A stretch of DNA of 64,000 bases from assembly GCF_026391055.1 (NCBI RefSeq), contig NZ_JAPLET010000021.1, forward strand, positions 62,001 through 126,000. The letters are read 5' to 3'. This DNA is from Spirosoma sp. GTDB lineage: Bacteria; Bacteroidota; Bacteroidia; Cytophagales; Spirosomataceae. Numbering within the stretch: the stretch's first letter is position 1; every line of letters begins with the position of its first letter. A model generated the notes under the pieces. That model was not told where the DNA came from. It was given only the letters and a program-made list of their open reading frames with translations, and did no database searches. A program made the position numbers and the translations under genes. Below, piece by piece: positions 8,644 through 17,504 of the stretch.

Positions 8644-10728
8644 ATGAGTAGCTTATACATTATTCCTCTTATTCTGTTTGTCATTTATGTCGGACGGCTT
8701 TCCTCGCAGATTTGCCGACGCTCCCTGACAGAATGGTGGCTGACAACATTTTTGCTAGGTGCCGGTAGCGTTATTTTGACAGGCTTCGTGCTATCCGCCC
8801 TGTATCTGACGGCCAACGCACCAGTTTGGGCGGGTTCGGTATTTATTACGGCAACCTTACTCGGAAAACTACTAAGTCGCCTATCTGGCCAGAATGCCGG
8901 TTTTTCGGTCAGAAAACTTGTTCAGGAACGTCTTCAAACGGGTAAGAACTGGTTCGCAGAGTTGTCTGCCTACCCCCGTTTTTTATTCATACTGTTATTC
9001 AGCACCTTAGGCATCATTGCGGTTACCAACCTCCTGCTGGTGTTCTTTACCGTTCCTAATGAATGGGATAGTATGACCGGCCACCTCAACCGCGTGATGC
9101 AATACATACAGCGGGGTACCATGCGGCATTTTGGCGGGACGAACTGGAACATAGATACGTATCCGAAGAGTGTTTGTACCCTTCAGATTTATTCGTTTCT
9201 GATGACCGGCCATTTTGAGAATGGCTTCAAATTTATTCATCACTTGAGTTACTGGACAGCCATTGTTGCCGTTTTCGGCATTGTACAGCGCATTGGTCAG
9301 AACCGGCTATCGGCTAGTTTTTTCTGTGCGTTGGCGTATGCCCTGCTTCCCGATTTTCTGATGCAGGCGATTACCACCGAAACCGACATTGTTCTAACTG
9401 CCTACCTGAGCGTACTGCTATACATGCTGTTCACGTACCGCACGATCGGTATCCAAACGGCCGATAGCCGGTATCTGTATCTGGCGGGTATGGCGTTTGG
9501 GATTGCATTTGGGCACAAAATTACCTTTGCCTTACTGTTGCCTTCTGTATTCGTCATCATGATATATACGGTTTTCCTGTCGCGTTCGTGGGCCATAACG
9601 TTCGGGCGGGTATGGCGTCTGGGACTGGCAATCGGGGTTGGGGTTTGCCTGTGGACACTACCGACCGGTTACCTTAAAAACATTGAAGTATTTGGTCACC
9701 CAATTGGTCCTCCAACAGCCCTTAAACACCAATCAGTGGAGCGGGCAGGTTCTCTCCCCAACTTACTTGAACAGGGGAGCCGCAATGTGGTTCGGTACGT
9801 CTACGACCATGTGAATCTGGACGGCATCCGAAACGTAAAAGCTGGCGCCGACCTGAACCATGCTATGCGCAAGCCAATGGTATTGCTGGAAGATAAATTA
9901 CATATGCGGCTGGACGAAGAGACCGACTTTTCCATTCAGGCGTTTGCCTTCGATCGTAAGTTTGTGTTTTATAACGCCAATCCCTATTGGGGCATTTTCG
10001 GGTTTGGGTTGATCTTGCCACTATTGGTGCTGGTATTGGTGGGCTTCATTCGCTCAACCCCGCACATTTATGTAGGGATTGCCCTGTTGCTCCATTTTGC
10101 AGCTCTATCCTATTCGGCCCCGTATGACCCCTTTAAAGGACGTTATTTTATAGAAACAGGGTTGTTTGGCGTTACCTTTCTGGCGCTGCTGTTTCTCCAC
10201 CCACGCACAACCGTCGATGTACCCAACCGACCAATCTGGAAAGGCTATGTAGCCCTCGTTACGGTAATGGGCTGCCTGTCGGCACTCATGTGCGTCTTCC
10301 TGAACACCCGTGCACTACCATTCGCCTGGACGGGCCCCGATGGCATTTCCTTCCCGTCGGCATTCACGTCTGACAGAATCCGGCAGATAACTATTGGGCG
10401 CCCTGACACTTACACTCCCTACAAACGCTTCGACGAGTTGGTGCCCGAAAGTGCAACCGTCGCGCTGGCAACCATCAACGATGACTATGAGTATCCACTC
10501 TACGGACCCAAATTATCCCGTCGGTTGATAGCCATCAATCCGTTTGAGCAGGGACTTAAACCAATTCCGAAAGAGGCCGATTACCTGTTTTTCGACAAAA
10601 GCGTTATTTCACCCCAACCCGGCGATATACGTCTGGGTACCGATACCACCCTGCGCGCCAGAATGATCGTACCGGGAGAAGATTATTATCTACGGAAACT
10701 GAAAAAAGGAGTGAAGAGCGAGGAGTGA
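8644..10728 (+). CDS. Multi-pass membrane glycosyltransferase (GT-C fold, GT39/GT83-like)
   Basis: About 694 residues with a dozen or more hydrophobic segments and a C-terminal soluble part of about 130 residues. The loop after the second helix group carries NEWDSMTGHLNRVMQY, matching the acidic loop of GT-C enzymes that use polyprenyl-phosphate sugar donors. A second acidic motif TTETDIVLTAYLS follows. ATG 8644 is preferred over an in-frame GTG at 8617 because it begins directly at the first membrane segment (SSLYIIPLILFVIYVG). The likely role is transfer of a sugar from a lipid-phosphate donor on the periplasmic side. The acceptor is unknown. The last codons lie inside the inverted repeat that follows. 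Confidence 0.75.
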   Translation: MSSLYIIPLILFVIYVGRLSSQICRRSLTEWWLTTFLLGAGSVILTGFVLSALYLTANAPVWAGSVFITATLLGKLLSRLSGQNAGFSVRKLVQERLQTGKNWFAELSAYPRFLFILLFSTLGIIAVTNLLLVFFTVPNEWDSMTGHLNRVMQYIQRGTMRHFGGTNWNIDTYPKSVCTLQIYSFLMTGHFENGFKFIHHLSYWTAIVAVFGIVQRIGQNRLSASFFCALAYALLPDFLMQAITTETDIVLTAYLSVLLYMLFTYRTIGIQTADSRYLYLAGMAFGIAFGHKITFALLLPSVFVIMIYTVFLSRSWAITFGRVWRLGLAIGVGVCLWTLPTGYLKNIEVFGHPIGPPTALKHQSVERAGSLPNLLEQGSRNVVRYVYDHVNLDGIRNVKAGADLNHAMRKPMVLLEDKLHMRLDEETDFSIQAFAFDRKFVFYNANPYWGIFGFGLILPLLVLVLVGFIRSTPHIYVGIALLLHFAALSYSAPYDPFKGRYFIETGLFGVTFLALLFLHPRTTVDVPNRPIWKGYVALVTVMGCLSALMCVFLNTRALPFAWTGPDGISFPSAFTSDRIRQITIGRPDTYTPYKRFDELVPESATVALATINDDYEYPLYGPKLSRRLIAINPFEQGLKPIPKEADYLFFDKSVISPQPGDIRLGTDTTLRARMIVPGEDYYLRKLKKGVKSEE

Positions 10729-10808
10729 GGAGTTGCTGACGCGCGAATACTACCAGCGTCAGCAACTCCTCACTCCTGACACCTCACTCCTGACACCTAA
10801 CTCCTGAA
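10721..10808 (+). repeat. Perfect 22-bp stem-loop followed by a heptamer repeat array
   Basis: The arm 10721-10742 is exactly complementary to 10756-10777, with a 13-base loop. The left arm overlaps the last codons of the upstream gene. From the right arm onward, 7-base units run toward the next start codon: CACTCCT, GACACCT, CACTCCT, GACACCT, AACTCCT (10771-10805). The 5' arm is purine-rich and the 3' part pyrimidine-rich. There is no T-run. It ends 6 bases before the WbqC-family start, so it could affect translation of that gene. Confidence 0.8.
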
Positions 10809-10811
10809 AAG

Positions 10812-11510
10812 ATGACCCTTGCCATAATGCAACCTTATTTCCTGCCTTACATTGGCTACATGCAGTTGATGGGAGCAGTGGATACCTTTGTTTTGTATGA
10901 TGATGTCGCGTTTATCAACCGGGGGTGGATTAATCGAAACAGATTGCTGATTAATGGTCAGGAGTATTTATTTACCATTCCGTTAAAAGATGCCAGCCAG
11001 AACAAACGAATCAACGAAGTTCATCTGGCCGATGACCCAAAATGGCGCAGTAAATTGCTGAAGACCATTGAGCAGGGCTATCGGAAAGCGCCCTGTTATC
11101 AAACGGTTATGCCCCTAACGGAAAAAATCATCAATTTTACGACTGATTCCATCGCCGATCTGATCTATTTTAGCCTCGTCGAATTAAATACGTACCTTGG
11201 TTTATCGACGCGACTGGTTGCCTCTTCGACCATCTACGGCAATAGTGAATTAAAAGCACAAGAACGGATTCTGGACATCTGTCGGCAGGAAAACGTATCC
11301 CGTTACATCAATCCCATTGGGGGCATGGAGTTGTACACTACCCCAGCTTTTGCCCAGGCAGGTATCGATCTCAAGTTTATAAAAGCCAAACGGGCTGATT
11401 ATCCACAGTTTAAAAATGATTTTGTCCCCTGGTTATCCGTCCTGGACGCACTTATGTTTAACGACATACCAAACCTCCGGAAGTTGCTGGGGGAATATGA
11501 ATTAGTTTAG
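10812..11510 (+). CDS. WbqC family protein
   Basis: A soluble protein of 232 residues that starts with the family hallmark IMQPYFLPYIGYMQLM, followed by DTFVLYDDVAFINRGWINRN and NPIGGMELY. WbqC-like proteins are common in O-antigen and capsule clusters, often beside amino-sugar genes, but I know of no firmly established reaction. Its place between an aminotransferase and an acyltransferase fits a role in amino-sugar modification, which is inference only. The gene starts just after the heptamer-repeat stem-loop, so its translation may be modulated by that structure. Confidence 0.85.
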   Translation: MTLAIMQPYFLPYIGYMQLMGAVDTFVLYDDVAFINRGWINRNRLLINGQEYLFTIPLKDASQNKRINEVHLADDPKWRSKLLKTIEQGYRKAPCYQTVMPLTEKIINFTTDSIADLIYFSLVELNTYLGLSTRLVASSTIYGNSELKAQERILDICRQENVSRYINPIGGMELYTTPAFAQAGIDLKFIKAKRADYPQFKNDFVPWLSVLDALMFNDIPNLRKLLGEYELV

Positions 11511-11579
11511 TAGTCGAAGCAAGAAGTTGTCCGAATACATATCCGGTCTAACTTTCTGCTCCTCCCACCTTATCAAACT

Positions 11580-12233
11580 ATGGCAAAAGTGATCATCTTC
11601 GGGGTTATGGACACGGCAGAGCTGGCCCATTTCTACCTCACCCACGATTCGGAACACGACGTAGCGGCTTTCACCGTAAGTCGTGAATACATAACAGGCA
11701 CTGAATTTCAGGGTTTACCACTAGTCGCATTCGAAGACGTAGAAACGCTGTTCTCTCCGCAGGAGTACAAGTTTTTTGCGCCTATGACCGGCCGGAACAT
11801 GAATCGTAACCGGGAGCGTATCTACCTCGAAGCCAAAGCCAAAGGGTATGAGTTCATTTCCTATATCAGTTCAAAAGCCACCTTGTTTGGCAACCAGATC
11901 GGGGAGAACTGCTTTATTCTGGAAGACAACACCATCCAGCCATTTACGACCATTGGCAACAATGTGGTTCTATGGAGCGGCAACCATATCGGGCACCACG
12001 GGCAAATAAAAGACCATGTATTCTTTACCTCGCACGTAGTTATGTCGGGCCACTGCGTGATTGAGCCTTACTGCTTTTTTGGCGTGAATAGTACCATTCG
12101 CGACTTCCTCCACATCGCTACCGGAACCCTTGTTGGCATGGCCTCTGCTATTTATAAAGACACCGATGAGTGGGGTTTATACCTCGGCAACCCGGCCAAA
12201 AAACTTCCCAAGCCCAGTTACGAAGCGTATTAA
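11580..12233 (+). CDS. Left-handed beta-helix sugar acyltransferase (NeuD/PglD/VioB-like)
   Basis: 217 residues. The N-terminal part (about 1-80) opens with KVIIFGVMDTAELAHFYL, resembling the Rossmann-like nucleotide-sugar-binding domain of PglD/NeuD. From about residue 95 there are hexapeptide repeats of a trimeric left-handed beta-helix, including WSGNHIGHHGQIKDHVFF with the His expected as catalytic base. It ends in LYLGNPAKKL, a common C-terminal motif of this family. It probably transfers an acetyl group from acetyl-CoA to a nucleotide-linked amino sugar. The VioA-like enzyme in the same operon is the obvious supplier, as in VioA/VioB pairs. An O-acetyltransferase role is the alternative. 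Confidence 0.8.
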   Translation: MAKVIIFGVMDTAELAHFYLTHDSEHDVAAFTVSREYITGTEFQGLPLVAFEDVETLFSPQEYKFFAPMTGRNMNRNRERIYLEAKAKGYEFISYISSKATLFGNQIGENCFILEDNTIQPFTTIGNNVVLWSGNHIGHHGQIKDHVFFTSHVVMSGHCVIEPYCFFGVNSTIRDFLHIATGTLVGMASAIYKDTDEWGLYLGNPAKKLPKPSYEAY

Positions 12234-12259
12234 AGCGTAAAGCCTGCTAGTCTATACTA

Positions 12260-13480
12260 TTGAAAAAGCTGCTGTTAATAGGCCACGATGCCAACCGTGC
12301 CGGCGCACAAATTGTGCTGCTCAACCTGATGCGGTTGTTGAAGCAGGAAGGCCTTTCCATGCATTTACTGCTGGGAGAAGGCGGTCCGCTGCTCGACGAC
12401 TACCGGGCAATTTGCCCGGTAACCATCTGGCCTGCCCCCAGCCCGTACGTAGTCGGAGCACTCGCCGATAAAGTGCTGTTTAAAACAGGACTATGGGAGC
12501 GATTTCAAAAGCGGCAACGGGTGAGTCGGCAACAGGCTATACAGGCGGAGATTAACCTCGATTCGTTCGATCTGGTGCTCGTCAATACGGTTACCAGTAG
12601 TCGGTGGTTTAGCCAACTGATGATACCCGCCCGCACGCCCGTCGTTACCTTCGTGCATGAACTCGACATGTCGGTTCGGATATACACCCAACCCGACGAG
12701 CTGGCTTTCTTGCTTAACAGAACAACACAGCTGCTGGCGGTATCGAACGCGACTGCCCGGTATTACGAACAGCAGCACGGCTTCGATCCAGCCCGAATTA
12801 CGCTCTATACACTTATCGATACCCCTACCCTGTCTCGAACGGTTCAACAGGCCCGCAAGCAGCCAAGTCCCTATTTGTCGCTGGGTTTGCCGGATAACGC
12901 CCTGATTGTGGGCGGGTGCGGCAATGCCGAATGGCGAAAAGGCAACGACCTCTTTATCACACTGGCCCGACAGGTAATTGGGCGCGTGCGGAACGACACA
13001 ACAGCCCAAAAAGCGTCAATCGACCAACCTGTCCATTTTGTCTGGGTTGGCGTGCCATCGGGAAATCTGCGGGACGATCTGCTGGTCGATATTCGTAAAG
13101 CAGGGCTTGGTGATTACGTTCACCTGATTCCGCCTACGCCGGACGTACTGCGTTATCTGAGTCGGTTCGACGTTTTCGTACTCTGCTCCCGCGAAGATCC
13201 TTATCCGCTGGTGGTGTTTGAAGCGGGGTTAAGCGAAGTGCCGGTGGTCTGTTTTGACGATGCCGGTGGCTCGCCCGAACTGGTGGAAACAGACGGTGGT
13301 TTTGTTGTGCCTTACCTCGACCTCGACGCCATGAGCAACCGTGTCATCGACCTGCTCCAGGAGCCGGATTTACGAAAAAGGATGGGGCAGCAACTTGCTC
13401 AAAAAATACTTGACCGCCATCCGGCTCAGCAAAGCGTCGAAACTCTTGTAACTTTGTTTGAGAAACTGACTCGACAATAG
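12260..13480 (+). CDS. Glycosyltransferase family 4
   Basis: A 406-residue GT-B enzyme. The N-terminal domain begins KKLLLIGHDANRAGAQIVLL, a Gly/Ala-rich acceptor-side loop. The C-terminal donor domain has the GT4 EX7E-type element in SREDPYPLVVFEAGL followed by PVVCFDDAGGSPELV. Translation is assigned from TTG 12260, because the codons directly after it encode the first beta strand and no ATG lies nearby. It would add one sugar to the growing lipid-linked glycan at the cytoplasmic face. The sugar specificity cannot be read from sequence. Confidence 0.87.
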   Translation: MKKLLLIGHDANRAGAQIVLLNLMRLLKQEGLSMHLLLGEGGPLLDDYRAICPVTIWPAPSPYVVGALADKVLFKTGLWERFQKRQRVSRQQAIQAEINLDSFDLVLVNTVTSSRWFSQLMIPARTPVVTFVHELDMSVRIYTQPDELAFLLNRTTQLLAVSNATARYYEQQHGFDPARITLYTLIDTPTLSRTVQQARKQPSPYLSLGLPDNALIVGGCGNAEWRKGNDLFITLARQVIGRVRNDTTAQKASIDQPVHFVWVGVPSGNLRDDLLVDIRKAGLGDYVHLIPPTPDVLRYLSRFDVFVLCSREDPYPLVVFEAGLSEVPVVCFDDAGGSPELVETDGGFVVPYLDLDAMSNRVIDLLQEPDLRKRMGQQLAQKILDRHPAQQSVETLVTLFEKLTRQ

Positions 13481-13520
13481 CCCCTTCTACCCCTTAGTGG
13501 TCGTTTGCCGTGCCCCCTGT

Positions 13521-14591
13521 ATGACTCTTGCATTCACGATTTGTTCCATAAATTATTTAGCTCAGGCCCGTACCTTGGGCGACTCATTACGACAGACCAA
13601 CCCCGATTACCAGTACATAATTGGGTTAGTTGATAAATTGAGTGTTGCTAACTTACCCGCAGAGCTGGTTCCGGAATACCCCATGCTGGAGGTAGACAAA
13701 ATCGGCATTCCTGATTTTGCGGCCATGTGCGATCGGTATGATATTACGGAGTTAAACACCGCCGTAAAGCCGTTTTATATCGACTACCTGTATCAAACGT
13801 ACCCCAATGCCAGCGAGGTTATCTATTTTGATCCCGATATCATCGTTTTTCAACCGCTTCAGGAGTTAAATGAAGCCTTGGCTACACACAGTCTGGTATT
13901 GACGCCCCACACCTGTTCGCCAACCACCGACTGGGAGCGCCCGAACGAACAGCATCACCTGAACACGGGCATATTCAACCTAGGTTTTATTGGGCTGCGT
14001 AACGATGCCACCGCCCGTCAGTTCGTCAACTGGTGGAAAGATAGACTGGTGTATGAGTGCCGGATTGACCTCTGCGAAGGCCTTTTTGTCGATCAGCACT
14101 GGGCCAACTTCGCTCCCGTTTACTTCAACAACGTCCTGGTTGACCATCACTTAGGCTACAATATGGCCTACTGGAACCTGCATGAACGATTTATCAGCCA
14201 AAACGAAGCCGGAAGCTGGATGGTTAGTGGCGAACGGACGTCGCAGCATCTCTATCAAACCGAACCGTTGCAGTTTTTTCATTTCAGCGGTTATAATCCC
14301 GACAAACCCGAGGAGATTTCCAAGTACCAGACACGCTATAGCTTTCCCAAGCAAGCCAACCAGGCCAGTGGTAAACCAGTCCGCTTTGCCGATCGGCCCG
14401 AACAGCAGCGACCCGATGTAAGGCCTTTGTTCGATTTGTACCGCAGCCGACTGCTGGCTAACCAGAACGAACTGTACCGCCAGTATCCCTGTGTGTATAT
14501 CAAGCCGCCTAAAATTTTTCGTTATCAACGGGTACGCAGGTTGTTGAAGACTCCTTTCAACCGCCTTATCACGCTCCTAGAATCTCGTTAG
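13521..14591 (+). CDS. GT-A glycosyltransferase, GT8-like (paralogue of the protein at 17505)
   Basis: About 356 residues from ATG 13521 (an in-frame GTG at 13497 is less likely). It starts TLAFTICSINYLAQARTLGD, the first strand of a GT-A fold. The metal-binding DxD is in VIYFDPDIIVFQPLQEL, and NTGIFNLGFIGLRND resembles the nucleotide-sugar-binding segment of GT8-type enzymes. A Trp/His-rich middle part (VDQHWANF, then GYNMAYWNLHER) follows, then FFHFSGYNPD. The neighbour at 17505 has the same layout and is clearly homologous. The donor sugar is unknown. Confidence 0.72.
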   Translation: MTLAFTICSINYLAQARTLGDSLRQTNPDYQYIIGLVDKLSVANLPAELVPEYPMLEVDKIGIPDFAAMCDRYDITELNTAVKPFYIDYLYQTYPNASEVIYFDPDIIVFQPLQELNEALATHSLVLTPHTCSPTTDWERPNEQHHLNTGIFNLGFIGLRNDATARQFVNWWKDRLVYECRIDLCEGLFVDQHWANFAPVYFNNVLVDHHLGYNMAYWNLHERFISQNEAGSWMVSGERTSQHLYQTEPLQFFHFSGYNPDKPEEISKYQTRYSFPKQANQASGKPVRFADRPEQQRPDVRPLFDLYRSRLLANQNELYRQYPCVYIKPPKIFRYQRVRRLLKTPFNRLITLLESR

Positions 14592-14593
14592 TT

Positions 14594-15628
14594 ATGACAG
14601 AAGGGCCTCGTTTTCGGGAAGTCTGGATTTACCGCTTTCATAAAATCACCCATATTATCGGGAAATTCTGGTCGTTTGCCGTTAAGTACCTTCAACTCCG
14701 GTTACTGAAAAGTAGACTAGGGAATCGGCAGCTAATCGCCATTATCCTGTCGGAACAGATGGGTGATATTATTGCCTGCGAGCCGGTTTCGCGGGAAGTA
14801 CGCCAGCGTCATCCTGATGCCTATATCCTCTGGGTCGTAAAGGAAGCCTTCGCTGATCTGGTTAGGTACAACCCCAATCTGGATGGATTCCTGACCGAAA
14901 AATGCCCCGGAGAACGGGTACAACTGCTCCGCTCCGGCATCTACGATAAGGTCTACAACCTGCATATTTCGCACCGTAAGTGCAAATACTGCCCCGAAGA
15001 CCCCGTGAACCCAACGGCCGATCAGATTGGCCTTACCTTCGATAATTACTATCACCAGGGCGATTTACTGTACATGTTCTCGCAGGCGGCCGGGCTACCA
15101 CCCATGACCGACGAGCCCCGGATGTACATTCCGGAAACCATTAAAGAATCTGTACTAGCCCGGCAACTTCCAGATCGGCCCATTGTTATACATTGTCAGT
15201 CGAGCCATATTGCCCGAGACTGGCCCGCTACGAACTGGAATAAGCTGGTAGACTGGCTGCTGGCAACGTATCCTTATCCAATTATCGAAGTGGGACTTAC
15301 GCCAACTATCCGTACCACTAACTCACGGTTTATTAACTTGTGCGGTCAGCTAAATTTACTTGAAACGGCCGAAGTTATCCGACAGGCGCAATTGTTTATT
15401 GGTATTGACAGCGGGCCCGCCCATATGGCCAATGCAACGGGGGCAAAAGGCATTCTGCTTTTGGGCAAACTGTATGATTTTGTCGATTATCTGCCCTACT
15501 CAGGTCGTTATAAACGCGGAGAAGGTGTGACTATTCTAAACAACTTTGGTCATCCATGCGCTGAATTACCTTACGAGTGGGTACAACAGGCCGTTCAGCA
15601 ACAAGTAGGTCAACCCAAACGAGTATGA
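14594..15628 (+). CDS. Glycosyltransferase family 9 (heptosyltransferase-like)
   Basis: A 344-residue GT-B protein starting 2 bases after the previous stop. The C-terminal half carries the GT9 signature LFIGIDSGPAHMANATGAKG, where the family Asp and His contact the ADP-sugar, preceded by IVIHCQSSHIARDWPATNW. The N-terminal half has LSEQMGDIIACEPVSREV, equivalent to the acceptor-side GDxxxxxP segment. A Cys-containing insertion (HRKCKYCPEDP) has a CxxC motif that could bind metal, which is unusual for GT9. Heptose specificity cannot be claimed. Confidence 0.83.
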   Translation: MTEGPRFREVWIYRFHKITHIIGKFWSFAVKYLQLRLLKSRLGNRQLIAIILSEQMGDIIACEPVSREVRQRHPDAYILWVVKEAFADLVRYNPNLDGFLTEKCPGERVQLLRSGIYDKVYNLHISHRKCKYCPEDPVNPTADQIGLTFDNYYHQGDLLYMFSQAAGLPPMTDEPRMYIPETIKESVLARQLPDRPIVIHCQSSHIARDWPATNWNKLVDWLLATYPYPIIEVGLTPTIRTTNSRFINLCGQLNLLETAEVIRQAQLFIGIDSGPAHMANATGAKGILLLGKLYDFVDYLPYSGRYKRGEGVTILNNFGHPCAELPYEWVQQAVQQQVGQPKRV

Positions 15629-16452
15629 TGCAGTCCAGGTCTGTTAGTGTCAATATAGTTATACCGGCCTACAAGGCTCAACTTACCGATTATGAGCGCA
15701 TTGCCTTAACGCAATGTGTGCGGGTGCTGGGCAATTATCCCATATGGCTCGCCACACCCCACACCCTAGATATTACGGCTTATCAGGAAATAGGTCCCGG
15801 TATTAATGCACGTACGTTCGACGAGCGGTACTTCACGGATGTACAAGGCTACAACCGGCTCATGCTGTCGGAAGAGTTCTATAGTGCTTTTGCCGATCAG
15901 GAATACCTATTGATTCACCAGTTGGACGCGTTTGTTTTTCAGGATGATCTGGCTTACTGGTGTCAGCAGAACTACGATTACATTGGCGCGCCCTGGCTCC
16001 GTGACCGCGACTTTACAGGCTTGTTCGACAAACTTGACTTTACAATTCGACAACGCCTGGCTACCTGGTTGAACATGAAAAAACCGGACGGCATTACCCC
16101 GCGCGAAATCATTAACCTCAACGGCGTAGGCAACGGCGGCCTTACCCTCCGGCGCGTATCGGCGATGTTGCGTTGCTTAAAACGGTTCAAGCATAAAATT
16201 GAGGAGTACGAGCGCAAAACGATGCATCAATACCACGAAGATGTTTTCTGGGGTATTGAAGTCAATCGGTACTGGCCCCATTTACGCATTCCGCCTTATC
16301 GGAAAGCGCTCCACTTTTCGATTGAATTTTTCCCTGAATGGGCGATTGAGCATTATAATCAGGGCAAGCTACCCTTCGGTTGCCACGCCTGGAATATACA
16401 CGGTACTGATTACTGGCGCACTGTTTTCGCCCGGTATGGCTACCAAATCTGA
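15625..16452 (+). CDS. DUF5672 family protein, probable glycosyltransferase
   Basis: The ATG at 15625 overlaps the preceding stop in an ATGA junction, which fixes the start and implies translational coupling. An upstream in-frame start at 15577 would lie inside the GT9 gene. The 275-residue protein has the DUF5672 pattern: IVIPAYKAQLTDYE, LIHQLDAFVFQDDLAYWC, DYIGAPWL, NLNGVGNGGLTLRR, YHEDVFWGIE and a C-terminal PFGCHAWNIHGTDYW. The acidic LDAF and HED motifs and the NGGLTLR segment suggest a GT-A-like transferase, and the family turns up in glycan clusters. The reaction is unproven. Confidence 0.75.
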   Translation: MMQSRSVSVNIVIPAYKAQLTDYERIALTQCVRVLGNYPIWLATPHTLDITAYQEIGPGINARTFDERYFTDVQGYNRLMLSEEFYSAFADQEYLLIHQLDAFVFQDDLAYWCQQNYDYIGAPWLRDRDFTGLFDKLDFTIRQRLATWLNMKKPDGITPREIINLNGVGNGGLTLRRVSAMLRCLKRFKHKIEEYERKTMHQYHEDVFWGIEVNRYWPHLRIPPYRKALHFSIEFFPEWAIEHYNQGKLPFGCHAWNIHGTDYWRTVFARYGYQI

Positions 16453-16460
16453 TTTTTTGC

Positions 16461-17486
16461 ATGAATGAAAGTCCGCGTCCATCCATCTCAATTGCGCTTT
16501 GTACGTACAATGGCATGGCCTACTTACCCGTACAATGGCAGAGCTTGCTGGAGCAGCAGCAACTGCCCGACGAAATCGTTATCTGCGATGACCAGTCTAC
16601 CGACGGAACCGACGAATTGCTTACCCAACTTGCCGCCGACGCACCTTTTGTGGTGCGGGTTCTTGAAAATACCGTACGGCTGGGGTCTAATAAAAATTTT
16701 GAACGGTCACTGTCGGCCTGTACCGGCGATCTGATCTTTCTATGCGACCAGGATGACTTCTGGCTGCCCGAAAAAATAGCTACGATGACCCGTTATATGA
16801 CTCAGCATCCCGAAGCGCAGGTGGCTTTTTGCGACGCCTGGGTTACGGATGAGCAGCTTCAGGAAAAGAAGGGCCGGTTTTGGGAGGTTGTACGCTTTGA
16901 TAAAAAAGCACAGCATCGCTGGCGAACGGGCGAATCGCTGGAAGTACTGCTGGACGGCAATCGAATGATGGGCTGCGCAACCGTTGTCCGGAAATCCTTC
17001 CTGAAAGTGGTACTGCCCGTACCCAACGATTTACCCGCCGATTATATTTATGATGGCTGGATGGCTTTAGTAGCCGCCACCAGCAACTCGGTACATTTTA
17101 TTGATGCTCCTTTACAGCTATACCGGACGCACGTTCATCAACAGGTAGGTGTGCGTGAAAAAGAAGCGACTGATTCGGTGCGATTGCAGGACCGATTGGC
17201 CCGGCGTAGAGCGGGCAAACTTGCTCCCCTTCGTGAGAAGCAGTTGAATCTGAACAAAATAAGCCAGTTATTGAATGCGCGTGTTTCAGCAACTGCGCCG
17301 GGATTTTCTCAACTTCGCCGGCGATTAGGCCATTTTACGATGCGCAGCAGTTTACCTGACAACCGGCTTGGGCGTGTACTACCGGTTCTGCGTAGTTTAC
17401 AACGTGGCAACTACAACCGGTATGCCGATGCATCAGCCAACTGGTATGCCCCATACTTGGCAATGTTGGGCGATTTACTTGAATGA
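16461..17486 (+). CDS. Glycosyltransferase family 2
   Basis: A 341-residue inverting GT-A enzyme. ISIALCTYNGMAYLPVQW and VICDDQSTDGTDELL are the nucleotide-binding elements, LIFLCDQDDFWLPEKI holds the metal-binding acidic motif, and ADYIYDGWMALVA contains the likely catalytic Asp. It resembles rhamnosyl- or galactosyl-transferases of O-antigen clusters, but specificity is not readable. A basic, Arg-rich C-terminal part (RLARRRAGKL) may associate with the membrane surface. It starts 8 bases after the DUF5672 gene. Confidence 0.87.
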   Translation: MNESPRPSISIALCTYNGMAYLPVQWQSLLEQQQLPDEIVICDDQSTDGTDELLTQLAADAPFVVRVLENTVRLGSNKNFERSLSACTGDLIFLCDQDDFWLPEKIATMTRYMTQHPEAQVAFCDAWVTDEQLQEKKGRFWEVVRFDKKAQHRWRTGESLEVLLDGNRMMGCATVVRKSFLKVVLPVPNDLPADYIYDGWMALVAATSNSVHFIDAPLQLYRTHVHQQVGVREKEATDSVRLQDRLARRRAGKLAPLREKQLNLNKISQLLNARVSATAPGFSQLRRRLGHFTMRSSLPDNRLGRVLPVLRSLQRGNYNRYADASANWYAPYLAMLGDLLE

Positions 17487-17504
17487 CGTAGCTTTGTATT
17501 TACT

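Noticed and set aside
10771..10805. CRISPR-like repeats
   Set aside because: Units of 7 bases are contiguous without spacers, so this is a microsatellite-like array, not CRISPR.
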